DNA of 8,378 bases from Nocardioides sp. (GTDB lineage: Bacteria > Actinomycetota > Actinomycetes > Propionibacteriales > Nocardioidaceae): the NCBI GenBank assembly GCA_003519585.1, contig DOWL01000171.1:1-8378 (forward strand), read 5' to 3'. A program made the translations under genes and the position numbers. Below, one piece after another: positions 1 to 5,063 of the stretch (positions are counted from its first letter, which is position 1; the number at the start of each line of letters is the position of its first letter). The notes under the pieces are model-generated. The model searched no databases and was not told the origin of the DNA. It was given only the letters and a program-made list of their open reading frames with translations.

Positions 1-1
1 G

Positions 2-238
2 TTCTGCGGCGTGCCCGAGTCGGTCAAGGCCAAGGCCGAGGAGTTCGCGGCTCGGTCCGGTCACTCGCTCAACACCTGGCTGGTCAACGTCGTCCGCAGC
101 GCGACCCGCGAAGGCGCGATCAACGTCGACATCGACCTCTCCAGCCTCCCGTTCGTGGGCGGCAACGACCCGTTCGGCGGGCAGGGCCCGTTCGGCGGCG
201 GTGGCAAACGTGGCCGCCGGATGACCGGCTGGGTCTGA
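2..238 (+). CDS. HicB-like ribbon-helix-helix protein, 3' end only
   Basis: The reading frame is open from the left edge to TGA at 236-238, giving 79 visible residues, so the start lies outside the window. The GTG at 11 is unlikely to be the start: it encodes the Val of a VPESVKAKAEEFAARSG stretch, the usual strand-helix beginning of an Arc/HicB-type ribbon-helix-helix unit, followed by HSLNTWLVNVVR, the second helix. After that comes an acidic linker and a Gly-Phe-rich tail (repeated PFGG) ending KRGRRMTGWV. Such proteins are annotated as HicB-family antitoxins and would bind DNA as dimers. No HicA partner follows; instead a DUF4097 gene starts 93 bases downstream on the same strand, an arrangement I recall from other actinobacteria. 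A transcriptional role is inferred, perhaps on its own operon. The fold assignment is fairly safe; antitoxin function is not shown. Confidence 0.75.
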   Translation, partial: FCGVPESVKAKAEEFAARSGHSLNTWLVNVVRSATREGAINVDIDLSSLPFVGGNDPFGGQGPFGGGGKRGRRMTGWV

Positions 239-254
239 CCCAGCTTCCGACGTC

Positions 255-288
255 CCGGACCGAAGAGACCCGCACCGAGTCGGTCCGG
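255..288 (+). other. Intergenic hairpin between the HicB-like and DUF4097 genes
   Basis: A perfect 9-base inverted repeat, CCGGACCGA (255-263) and TCGGTCCGG (280-288), encloses a 16-base loop. There is no T tract after it, so it is not a canonical intrinsic terminator. It could attenuate, process or stabilise the transcript between the two genes. Seen directly; function unknown. Confidence 0.4.
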
Positions 289-331
289 TGGACAAGCACA
301 CCCTCAACCACCCACCACCACAGGAGCAGCT

Positions 332-1150
332 ATGCCTGAATACCGCTTCGAGACCCACAGCCCGGTCAACCTGGTCGCCGAGATCAGCAAGGGCAACGTC
401 AGCGTCCAGTGCCTCGACACCACCGAGTCGATCGTCCGCGTCGAGGGCAAGCACGCAGACGACGTGATCGTCGAGCAGCGCGGCGACTCGATCAGCGTCC
501 TCGAGCCCGGCCGCGGTCGGATCTTCGGCGACAACGCGCTCCAGGTCGAGATCGTCCTACCCGAGGGCAGCAATCCGGCGGTCCGCACCGGGTCGGCCGA
601 CATCCAGGTCGAGGGGCGGGCCGGCCACGCCCAGCTGCGCAGCGGCTCCGGCGACTGCACCATCGATGCGGTCGAGGGCCACCTCCTCGTCGAGACCGGG
701 TCCGGCGAGGTCCGGGTTGATGACGTGCAGGGCAACCTCAAGGTGAAGAGCGGCTCCGGCGACATCGAGATCGGCGAGGCAGGGGGGACCAGCTCGATCT
801 CGACCGGGTCCGGCGACGTCAGCATCGAGAACGCGTACGGCACAACCGTCGTCAAGACCGGGAGCGGCGACCTCAGCATCAGCGCCGCCCACGGCGACAC
901 CTCGTTCAGCACCGGCAGCGGTGACGTCTCCGTCGACCTCGTCGAGCGCGGGCGGCTCGCCGTCAAGGGCGCGTCGGGCGACGTGTCGATCGGAGTCCGC
1001 GCGGGCGTGCCGGTGTGGACCGACGTCACCACCGTGTCCGGAACCATCCGATCCGACCTGCAGGGCGCGGGGCAGCCGCGCGAGGGTCAGGACCACATCG
1101 AGGTCCGGGCCAAGACCGTCAGCGGCGACATCGCGTTGAGCGAGGTCTGA
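332..1150 (+). CDS. DUF4097 family beta-strand repeat protein
   Basis: This 272-residue protein has an N-terminal region (about 1-80) followed by a run of near-identical turns of the form (T/S)GSGD(V/L/I)xI. The Asp/Glu of the motif falls at residues 90, 108, 126, 144, 162, 180 and 198, an exact spacing of 18, then at 217. Each unit would form one or two short strands stacked into a beta-solenoid, as expected for DUF4097 (putative adhesin family). No signal peptide or membrane segment is visible, so it is probably cytoplasmic or held at the membrane by partners. The start is an ATG with AGGAGC about six bases upstream. It lies between a HicB-like gene and a small basic protein, probably in one operon. 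Family assignment is firm; biochemical role is unknown, and adhesion is doubtful without an export signal. Confidence 0.9.
   Translation: MPEYRFETHSPVNLVAEISKGNVSVQCLDTTESIVRVEGKHADDVIVEQRGDSISVLEPGRGRIFGDNALQVEIVLPEGSNPAVRTGSADIQVEGRAGHAQLRSGSGDCTIDAVEGHLLVETGSGEVRVDDVQGNLKVKSGSGDIEIGEAGGTSSISTGSGDVSIENAYGTTVVKTGSGDLSISAAHGDTSFSTGSGDVSVDLVERGRLAVKGASGDVSIGVRAGVPVWTDVTTVSGTIRSDLQGAGQPREGQDHIEVRAKTVSGDIALSEV
587..988 (+). repeat. In-gene 54-base tandem units of the DUF4097 gene
   Basis: Seven to eight units of 54 bases encode the 18-residue beta-solenoid turns (residues 86-219). The nucleotide sequence is conserved mainly around the GGSTCCGGCGAC-like core that encodes GSGD. The exact period makes the array prone to unit gain or loss by slippage or recombination. 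Confidence 0.7.
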
Positions 1151-1257
1151 GCACCACACCAGCACCCACCAGCACCATCCGGCACCGCAACGGCGATCAG
1201 GCCGACTGTCGGTGGCCACCGCAACAATCAGAGCACCAGGAGACAAGGAGCACGGCC

Positions 1258-1404
1258 ATGAGCAACACACTGATCGAGATGCAGGCACGGCACCAGATCC
1301 AGGAGCGGCTCACCCGCGCCTCGGCCCCTCGGATGCCCGTGGTCAGCCGCCGCCACCGGATGGCACAGCGGCTGCGCAAGGTCGCCGACCGGGTCGATAA
1401 CTGA
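1258..1404 (+). CDS. Small basic hypothetical protein (48 aa)
   Basis: The ATG at 1258 has a good Shine-Dalgarno, AAGGAG at 1245-1250, seven bases upstream, and the frame ends at TGA 1402-1404. The open frame upstream of this ATG is longer, but the ribosome site fixes the start here. The 48-residue product begins MSNTLIEMQARHQIQERL, probably one amphipathic helix, and continues into an Arg/His-rich second half (SRRHRMAQRLRKVADR) with strong positive charge. No cysteine, signal peptide or membrane segment is present. It follows the DUF4097 gene by 107 bases and probably shares its transcript. The family is not recognised; charge would suit binding nucleic acid, membrane phospholipid or an acidic partner, but this is inference. 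The stop lies four bases from the end of the convergent SIP gene. Confidence 0.7.
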   Translation: MSNTLIEMQARHQIQERLTRASAPRMPVVSRRHRMAQRLRKVADRVDN

Positions 1405-1408
1405 CCGC

Positions 1409-2377
1409 TCAGGAGCGCATCGCGACACCCCGCCGCCAGTAGCCCATGAAGGCGACCTGGCGGCGGTCCACACCCAGTTCGTTGACCAGCAGCCGGCGCA
1501 GCCCGGTGACCACCTTCGACTCCCCCGCGATCCAGGCGTAGAGCCCGTCGAGGTCGTGGCCCACCGTGGCCACCGGGGTGTCGACGTCCTCCCCCGAAGA
1601 CGAATACGCCGGCGTCTCCCACAGGTCGGGGTCGACGTCACCGTCGGCCACCGTCGAGTCGCCCTCGTCGACACCGAGATGCCGACGTACCCGCTCGTCC
1701 AGGAGCCCACCCAGCGGGGCTCCGTCACGCGGCAGCCAGACCACCTGCATCCCCGCGGGCGCTACCTGCGCGGCCAGTGCACGCGCATCGCCGGTGACCG
1801 GCACCTCGAGGAAGGCGACGCCGCGAGCACCCCGGTCGAGGTCCTCGAGGATGCTGCACACCGCAGGCACCGCAGTCTCGTCGGCGACCAGCAGGAGCTC
1901 ACGTGCGGTTCCGGGCGCGAACTCGATCCCGCCGTACTCATAGCCCCGGCGAGGCGCCATGACGACGACCCGATCGCCCGGTGCAGCTCGTTCGGCCCAG
2001 GTCGAACCCGGGCCTGGCTCGCCGTCGGCCGGGTGCAGCACGAGGTCCACGACGAGTCGGGTGTCCGCCCCGTCGCCGCGTACGTCGCGCACCGTGTAGG
2101 TGCGCATGTGGCCGCGCTCCGCCTCGGGGATCTGCAGCCAGGTGTCCCACCACGAGTCGTCGGCTCCCTCGAACGACGGCAGCAGGCCGGCGTCGTTCGG
2201 AAAGACGAGCTTGATCCGCAGGTCGTAGACCGGACCGTCGACGCCGAACTCCGCCAACCCGGGCCCGCCCAGCTCGATCCGGACGAAGCTCGGCGAGAGC
2301 CGTTCGACGGAGACCACCTCGACCTCGTCGAGGATGAGCGGCAGCTGGTGCTCGGTCTCGGTATCGATCGAGGTCAT
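1409..2377 (-). CDS. Siderophore-interacting protein (SIP), FAD-dependent ferric-siderophore reductase
   Basis: This 322-residue protein fits the ViuB/SIP family, cytoplasmic flavoproteins that reduce Fe(III)-siderophores to release iron with NAD(P)H or ferredoxin as donor. The N-terminal FAD-binding barrel (about 18-145) carries RTYTVR at 92-97, the FAD-binding RxYT motif, and an HPADGEPGPGSTWAERA stretch from 115. The C-terminal nucleotide-binding domain carries ADETAVPA at 165-172 and the family-typical YAWIAGE (280-286) and MGYWRRG (311-317). An acidic insert lies at about 235-270. The ATG has no Shine-Dalgarno; an IdeR/DtxR-like operator ends six bases upstream, and a TAACCT hexamer within it sits eight bases from the ATG, so a leaderless, iron-repressed transcript is likely. 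The gene follows dcd on the same strand with six bases between them but appears to have its own promoter. Confidence 0.92.
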   Translation of the reverse strand: MTSIDTETEHQLPLILDEVEVVSVERLSPSFVRIELGGPGLAEFGVDGPVYDLRIKLVFPNDAGLLPSFEGADDSWWDTWLQIPEAERGHMRTYTVRDVRGDGADTRLVVDLVLHPADGEPGPGSTWAERAAPGDRVVVMAPRRGYEYGGIEFAPGTARELLLVADETAVPAVCSILEDLDRGARGVAFLEVPVTGDARALAAQVAPAGMQVVWLPRDGAPLGGLLDERVRRHLGVDEGDSTVADGDVDPDLWETPAYSSSGEDVDTPVATVGHDLDGLYAWIAGESKVVTGLRRLLVNELGVDRRQVAFMGYWRRGVAMRS

Positions 2378-2383
2378 AGAGAG

Positions 2384-2402
2384 TTAGGTTAGTCTAACCT
2401 CG
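2384..2402 (-). promoter_or_regulatory. IdeR/DtxR-type iron box controlling the SIP gene
   Basis: The plus strand reads TTAGGTTAGTCTAACCTCG. Against the DtxR/IdeR consensus TTAGGTTAGSCTAACCTAA this matches 16 of 19 positions; the mismatches are the centre and the last two bases. The core AGGTTAG-T-CTAACCT (2386-2400) is a perfect 7-1-7 palindrome. The box lies just before the ATG of an iron-uptake reductase, so repression by Fe(II)-loaded IdeR/DtxR is the natural reading. It also covers the stop codon and last codons of dcd. Confidence 0.85.
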
Positions 2403-2980
2403 TTAGAGATCGTGGTCCGATGGAAGTTCTGGTACGACCGCGAGGGAGTAGGGCCGCGCTGGCCCTGATAGCGGGAGCCGTACTTCTCCGAGCCGTAGGG
2501 ATGCGCCGAGGGCGAGGAGAGCCGGAAGAAGCAGAACTGCCCGATCTTCATCCCGGGATACAGCTTGATGGGAAGCGTGGCGACGTTGGCCAGCTCGAGG
2601 GTGACATGTCCGGAGAACCCGGGGTCGACGAAGCCGGCGGTCGCGTGGGTGAGCAGGCCCAGCCGCCCGAGGGACGACTTGCCCTCCACGCGGGCGGCGA
2701 TGTCGTCGGGGAGGCTCACGACCTCGTACGTCGAGCCGAGCACGAACTCGCCCGGGTGCAGGATGAACGGCTCCTCGCCCTCCGGCTCGACCTCGCGGGT
2801 GAGGTCGGACTGGTCCGCCGCCGGGTCGATGTGCGGGTAGCGATGGTTCTCGAAGACCCGGAAGAAGCGGTCCAGCCGGACGTCGATCGAAGACGGCTGC
2901 ATCATCGCCGGATCGAACGGGTCGAGGCTGATCCGCCCCGCGTCGATCTCGGCCAGCACGTCGCGGTCTGACAGCAGCAC
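2384..2980 (-). CDS. dcd: dCTP deaminase, actinobacterial bifunctional (dCTP deaminase/dUTPase) type
   Basis: The 198-residue product aligns from memory along its whole length with the 190-residue M. tuberculosis Dcd (MLLSDRD start, [10 protein letters not shown] at 28-37, [10 protein letters not shown] at 74-83, [14 protein letters not shown] at 99-112, [16 protein letters not shown] at the end). That enzyme converts dCTP to dUTP and on to dUMP, feeding thymidylate synthesis and keeping dUTP low. The putative catalytic Glu is E129 in TLEL, and A115 in the THATAG loop keeps the mycobacterial numbering. The start is GTG (2978-2980), chosen because it gives the conserved N-terminus. A TAGGTT hexamer lies exactly six bases upstream and no Shine-Dalgarno is seen, pointing to a leaderless mRNA. 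The C-terminus runs about eight residues beyond the mycobacterial one; the extension (ending NEVRLT) is encoded by the iron box of the downstream SIP gene and uses the rare-looking codons GTT, AGA and CTA. Confidence 0.95.
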   Translation of the reverse strand: MLLSDRDVLAEIDAGRISLDPFDPAMMQPSSIDVRLDRFFRVFENHRYPHIDPAADQSDLTREVEPEGEEPFILHPGEFVLGSTYEVVSLPDDIAARVEGKSSLGRLGLLTHATAGFVDPGFSGHVTLELANVATLPIKLYPGMKIGQFCFFRLSSPSAHPYGSEKYGSRYQGQRGPTPSRSYQNFHRTTISNEVRLT

Positions 2981-2986
2981 GGCGAC

Positions 2987-2992
2987 AACCTA
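2987..2992 (-). promoter_or_regulatory. Likely -10 element of a leaderless dcd transcript
   Basis: TAGGTT on the minus strand is followed by six bases and then the GTG start codon, so transcription would begin at or near the G of the start codon. No convincing -35 is seen. The same spacing recurs at three other genes in the window. Confidence 0.5.
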
Positions 2993-3032
2993 CCCGTCGA
3001 CCGCCGGCTCGGGCCCCGCGCGCCGTCTGAGG

Positions 3033-3038
3033 TAGCAT
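3033..3038 (+). promoter_or_regulatory. Possible -10 element of tRNA-Gly
   Basis: TAGCAT fits the TAnnnT pattern and ends 22 bases before the tRNA, in an otherwise GC-rich gap. No clear -35 is seen 17 bases upstream. Weak. Confidence 0.3.
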
Positions 3039-3060
3039 CACCGCGCCGGTTCACCGGTCT

Positions 3061-3133
3061 GCGGATGTAGCTCAGTTGGTAGAGCGCGACCTTCCCAAGG
3101 TCGATGTCGCGAGTTCGAATCTCGTCATCCGCT
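3061..3133 (+). tRNA. tRNA-Gly(CCC)
   Basis: A complete 73-base cloverleaf. The acceptor stem GCGGATG (3061-3067) pairs with CATCCGC (3126-3132), and the discriminator is T3133, as usual for bacterial Gly tRNAs. The D stem is GCTC (3070-3073)/GAGC (3082-3085). The anticodon stem is CGACC (3087-3091)/GGTCG (3099-3103), with loop TTCCCAA and anticodon CCC at 3094-3096, reading GGG. The T stem is GCGAG (3109-3113)/CTCGT (3121-3125) with one G-U pair and loop TTCGAAT. CCA is not encoded. Confidence 0.96.
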
Positions 3134-3143
3134 CAAGATCGCA

Positions 3144-3170
3144 GTCGGCCGCGAGGAACGAGCGGCCGAC
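3144..3170 (+). repeat. REP-like hairpin 1
   Basis: GTCGGCCGC (3144-3152) and GCGGCCGAC (3162-3170) form a perfect 9-bp stem around the loop GAGGAACGA. The loop is identical to that of the next hairpin although the stem differs. It begins 11 bases after tRNA-Gly and is flanked by GATCGCA on both sides (3137-3143 and 3177-3183). It has no T tract. It resembles dispersed intergenic palindromes common in Nocardioides-like genomes, from memory. Confidence 0.65.
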
Positions 3171-3183
3171 GTGGGCGATCGCA

Positions 3184-3239
3184 GGTTGAGCAACCGTCGC
3201 GACTGAGGAACGAAGTCGCGACAGCGCGTCGAAACCACC
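3184..3239 (+). repeat. REP-like hairpin 2 with GGTTGAG...GTCGAAACC ends
   Basis: GTCGCGACT (3196-3204) and AGTCGCGAC (3214-3222) form a perfect 9-bp stem with the same GAGGAACGA loop as hairpin 1. The outer ends, GGTTGAGCAACC at 3184-3195 and GCGTCGAAACCACC up to 3239, look like the end pieces of a dispersed intergenic repeat (GGTTGAG...GTCGAAACC) seen often in actinobacterial genomes, from memory. Confidence 0.65.
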
Positions 3240-3302
3240 GCAGCGAGGGCTTCGACTCAATCAGTGCCTTCGCTGCGGAGGTCTCGACAAGCTCGACCAG
3301 CG
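3238..3302 (+). repeat. REP-like hairpin 3 and GGTCTCGACAAGCTCGACC element
   Basis: CCGCAGCGAGGGC (3238-3250) and GCCTTCGCTGCGG (3266-3278) form a 13-pair stem in RNA, with one G-U pair, around a 15-base loop. It is followed by GGTCTCGACAAGCTCGACC (3280-3298), a string I recall as a very common intergenic repeat end in Nocardioides and relatives. Together with hairpins 1 and 2, this fills the gap between tRNA-Gly and the DUF2461 promoter. Confidence 0.6.
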
Positions 3303-3327
3303 GAACGCTGGCACTCCTGCGCTGCCG

Positions 3328-3333
3328 TAGGTT
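3328..3333 (+). promoter_or_regulatory. Likely -10 element of a leaderless DUF2461 transcript
   Basis: TAGGTT is followed by six bases (GGCGGG) and the GTG start at 3340. No Shine-Dalgarno precedes the GTG. No convincing -35 is visible. Confidence 0.5.
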
Positions 3334-3339
3334 GGCGGG

Positions 3340-3972
3340 GTGGAGTTCACCGGGTTCCCCGTGGCGGCGCTCGACTTCTACGACGACCTCGAGGTCGACA
3401 ACACCAAGAGCTTCTGGGACAAGCACAAGAGCGTGTACGACGAGTCGGTGAAGGCGCCGATGTCCGCGCTCTGCGAGGCCTTGGGCAAGGAGTTCGGCGA
3501 GGCCAAGATCTTCCGCCCCTACCGCGACGTGCGGTTCGCAAAGGACAAGACGCCGTACAAGACCCACCAGGGCGCGTTCGTGCGCGTCGCGGATGCGACC
3601 GGGTGGTACGTCGAGCTCTCGCCGCGCGGCGTACGCACCGGCGGCGGCTACTACCACGCCGAAGCGCCTCGGTTGGCCGCGCTGCGCGAGGCGATCGCCC
3701 ACGACACCTACGGCGCCGAGCTCGAGAAGCTGGTCAAGGCCCTGGAGCGGAGGGGGTTCACGATCGGGGGTGACGTGTTGAAGACGACCCCGCGTGGCTA
3801 CGACAGGTCCCATCCGCGAATCGACCTACTTCGCCACAAGTCGATCATCGCGAGCCATGTGATCGGCTTCGAGCCGGTGATCCACACACCGAAGCTGCTC
3901 GACCTGGTCCGCAAGGACTGGCGCGCGACCCGACCGCTCGTCGAATGGGCTCAGCGACACGGGACTCATTGA
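3340..3972 (+). CDS. DUF2461 family protein (TIGR02453-like)
   Basis: A 210-residue protein with the hallmarks of DUF2461: an N-terminal ALDFYDDLEVDNTKSFWDKHK stretch (residues 10-30), the central RPYRDVRFAKDKTPYKTH block (59-76), GGGYYH (101-106) and a C-terminal LKTTPRGYDRSHPRID segment (147-162). The length is typical of the family. The function of DUF2461 is not established; the invariant Arg/Lys/Asp-rich central block suggests a binding or catalytic site. No signal peptide or membrane segment is visible, so it is presumably cytosolic. The GTG at 3340 is preferred because the conserved domain begins at once and a TAGGTT hexamer lies six bases upstream. It is probably a single-gene unit between the REP-like hairpins and the low-GC cassette. 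Confidence 0.9.
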   Translation: MEFTGFPVAALDFYDDLEVDNTKSFWDKHKSVYDESVKAPMSALCEALGKEFGEAKIFRPYRDVRFAKDKTPYKTHQGAFVRVADATGWYVELSPRGVRTGGGYYHAEAPRLAALREAIAHDTYGAELEKLVKALERRGFTIGGDVLKTTPRGYDRSHPRIDLLRHKSIIASHVIGFEPVIHTPKLLDLVRKDWRATRPLVEWAQRHGTH

Positions 3973-4027
3973 GACCGCGGCCATCGGAAGCCTGTGGAGG
4001 AGCCCGGCACGGCGGCCACTCCGCTAG

Positions 4028-4033
4028 TAGCCT
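4028..4033 (+). promoter_or_regulatory. Likely -10 element of a leaderless transcript for the three-gene cassette
   Basis: TAGCCT ends six bases before the ATG at 4040. The only GGAGG-like stretch (about 3993-3999) is some 40 bases upstream and too far to serve as a ribosome site. The cassette therefore seems to have its own promoter and a leaderless first gene. Confidence 0.5.
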
Positions 4034-4039
4034 CCCGCT

Positions 4040-4444
4040 ATGGCCGAACTCGACTACGCGTTCATCGCGGACTTCGCCAAGGTCGAGCCGAACGGCACGC
4101 TCACTGCGGTAGGTGCGAGCTGGACCTTTCTCAATGCCCGTGAGTTCCCTTCCGCCCACCGCATGGCTGTTGCCGGCCGAGTGCGCGGGTCCGTAGACGA
4201 GGAGCCGGTCACCTTGCGGATCGATGTCCGCGGGCCGAACGATACGTTCCGGTTGGCCACCGACTCACAACTCAGCCCGCAAGTCAGTGCCCGGCCTTAT
4301 GGCGACGGTCGAGTCGGACTCCTCTTTGCTCTGGACCTGCAAGTCCCGCTCACCAGCGTCGGTCTGTATGAGATCTACATCAGCGTGAACGGCGTCGAGG
4401 CTCGCCGACTTGCATTCGAGGCGGCCGTCGCCGAGACGGCATGA
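4040..4444 (+). CDS. DUF6941-like hypothetical protein, first gene of a coupled cassette
   Basis: A 134-residue soluble protein beginning MAELDYAFIADFAKVEPNGTL, followed by TAVGASWTFLNAREFP, a basic strand (MAVAGRVR) and a C-terminal LYEIYISVNGVEARRLAFE. The order (an opening 'Y-hydrophobic-AD' strand, an 'xxVGAxW' turn and a final 'GLYEIxIxVNG' strand) resembles the DUF6941 family of small beta-sandwich-like proteins of unknown function; this is recognition from memory. No cysteine cluster, signal peptide or membrane segment is seen. Its TGA overlaps the ATG of the next gene (ATGA at 4441-4444), so the two are translationally coupled. GC falls towards its end: about 65% in 4081-4140 but 55% in 4321-4380, unlike neighbours near 70%. 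It may be the third partner of the toxin-antitoxin-like pair that follows, or a passenger. Confidence 0.75.
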   Translation: MAELDYAFIADFAKVEPNGTLTAVGASWTFLNAREFPSAHRMAVAGRVRGSVDEEPVTLRIDVRGPNDTFRLATDSQLSPQVSARPYGDGRVGLLFALDLQVPLTSVGLYEIYISVNGVEARRLAFEAAVAETA

Positions 4445-4692
4445 AGCTGCGGATCGTCGGGCATCCAGTTCAGCAGATGACGCGACGAAGAGTTACGCGC
4501 GCCGACATCGAGCATGCAATCCGGAACTTCCATACGTCATATGAGACGCAGAGCGACAGCATCGCCTACATCGGCCCGGGCGCGGGTGGAGAAGACCTCA
4601 AGGTATGGGCATTGCCTCCCGGCTATGTCGATGAGGAAACTACAATCGTGATCAAGTCTGTGGCCTGGAAGGGCGTGAGTGATTCCGCATGA
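4441..4692 (+). CDS. DUF4258-like small protein, possible toxin of a TA-type pair
   Basis: An 83-residue protein whose N-terminus, with H8, M13 and the basic RRRVTRADIEHAIRNF (15-30), matches the DUF4258 pattern of a histidine, an 'RM..R.I' helix and a 'dv..ai' helix. It continues with strands SIAYIGP, DLKVWALPPG and TTIVIKSVAWK. DUF4258 proteins are small, RelE/BrnT-sized and often paired with DUF2283 proteins, so a toxin role is plausible but not proven. It starts inside the stop of the preceding gene (ATGA) and its own stop is shared the same way with the next gene (ATGA at 4689-4692). GC is low for this window: 33 of 60 bases in 4501-4560, against 46 of 60 in 6001-6060. Codons with A or T in third position are frequent, suggesting recent transfer. 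Confidence 0.75.
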   Translation: MKLRIVGHPVQQMTRRRVTRADIEHAIRNFHTSYETQSDSIAYIGPGAGGEDLKVWALPPGYVDEETTIVIKSVAWKGVSDSA

Positions 4693-5009
4693 GCATCATC
4701 ATCGAAGTCGACACTGCCCTGAACGCTGCCTACATCCAATTGTCGGAAGCGCGCGTGGCTACCACGGTCGAATTCAATGACGAGATCAACATCGACCTTG
4801 ACGAGTTCGGTGTCGCCGTGGGACTTGAAGTACTCGACGAACGAGCACCGCTGCCCTTCGCCGAGTTGGTCGACAGGTTTCACGTGCATAGCGACGTCGT
4901 GGAATTGCTCCGCCTCATCCGGCCGGACGTGAACACATACCTCGCCTTTTCGCGCGGCAATGACGGCGCGAGCGAGGCGAGGCCGGCTTCTCGCCTGCTG
5001 CCCGCCTAG
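4689..5009 (+). CDS. DUF2283-like protein, possible antitoxin of a TA-type pair
   Basis: A 106-residue protein. Residues 1-55 fit DUF2283: a strand with Asp (IIEVDTALNAAYIQLSE), then TTVEFNDEINIDLDEFGVAVGLEVLDE, the 'v.vDlDe.G.vvGiEIL' signature of that family. A further helical part (about 58-92, PFAELVDRFHVHSDVVELLRLI) and an Ala/Arg-rich tail make it longer than the usual 60-80 residues. The protein is acidic, as expected for an antitoxin that neutralises a basic partner. It is coupled to the DUF4258-like gene by an ATGA overlap. GC is 33 of 60 in 4741-4800. The last 12 or so codons are much more GC-rich and contain an inverted repeat, so the original stop may have been lost. Family call fairly sure; antitoxin role inferred. 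Confidence 0.78.
   Translation: MSIIIEVDTALNAAYIQLSEARVATTVEFNDEINIDLDEFGVAVGLEVLDERAPLPFAELVDRFHVHSDVVELLRLIRPDVNTYLAFSRGNDGASEARPASRLLPA
4975..4996 (+). other. Inverted repeat in the 3' end of the DUF2283-like gene
   Basis: AGGCGAG (4975-4981) and CTCGCCT (4990-4996) form a 7-bp stem with an 8-base loop just before the stop codon. There is no T tract. It could slow or end transcription at the convergent boundary with the SnoaL-like gene, but no standard terminator is present in 5010-5063. Confidence 0.3.
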
Positions 5010-5063
5010 ACTGCTGCGCCAGTCCTCTCATCGGAGGATGCAAACCGGCGGAGATGCGATCAG

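Noticed and set aside
11..238. Complete 75-residue gene starting at GTG 11
   Set aside because: The GTG is an internal Val of the ribbon-helix-helix strand and the frame is open to the left edge.
587..988. CRISPR array
   Set aside because: The 54-base periodicity is coding, without repeat-spacer structure, and explained by the protein repeats.
304..1288. Long minus-strand open frames opposite the DUF4097 gene
   Set aside because: They mirror the repetitive GC-rich codons of the real gene, give low-complexity Arg/Pro/Ala-rich products and have no recognisable domain.
1556..2392. 278-codon plus-strand open frame opposite the SIP gene
   Set aside because: It is the shadow of a clear SIP coding sequence; the product has no domain and is rich in His/Arg.
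2420..2971. Plus-strand frame opposite dcd
   Set aside because: Dcd is certain on the minus strand; the antisense product is a composition artefact.
3133..3813. Minus-strand frame over the REP-like region and DUF2461
   Set aside because: It crosses intergenic hairpins and runs antisense to a conserved DUF2461 gene.
5023..5038. Intrinsic terminator between the DUF2283-like and SnoaL-like genes
   Set aside because: TCCTC/GAGGA gives only a 5-bp stem and no T tract follows.
3061..5063. tRNA-Gly as attachment site of an island carrying the low-GC cassette
   Set aside because: No repeat of the tRNA 3' end was found near the cassette edges, and no integrase is present; a normal DUF2461 gene lies between.
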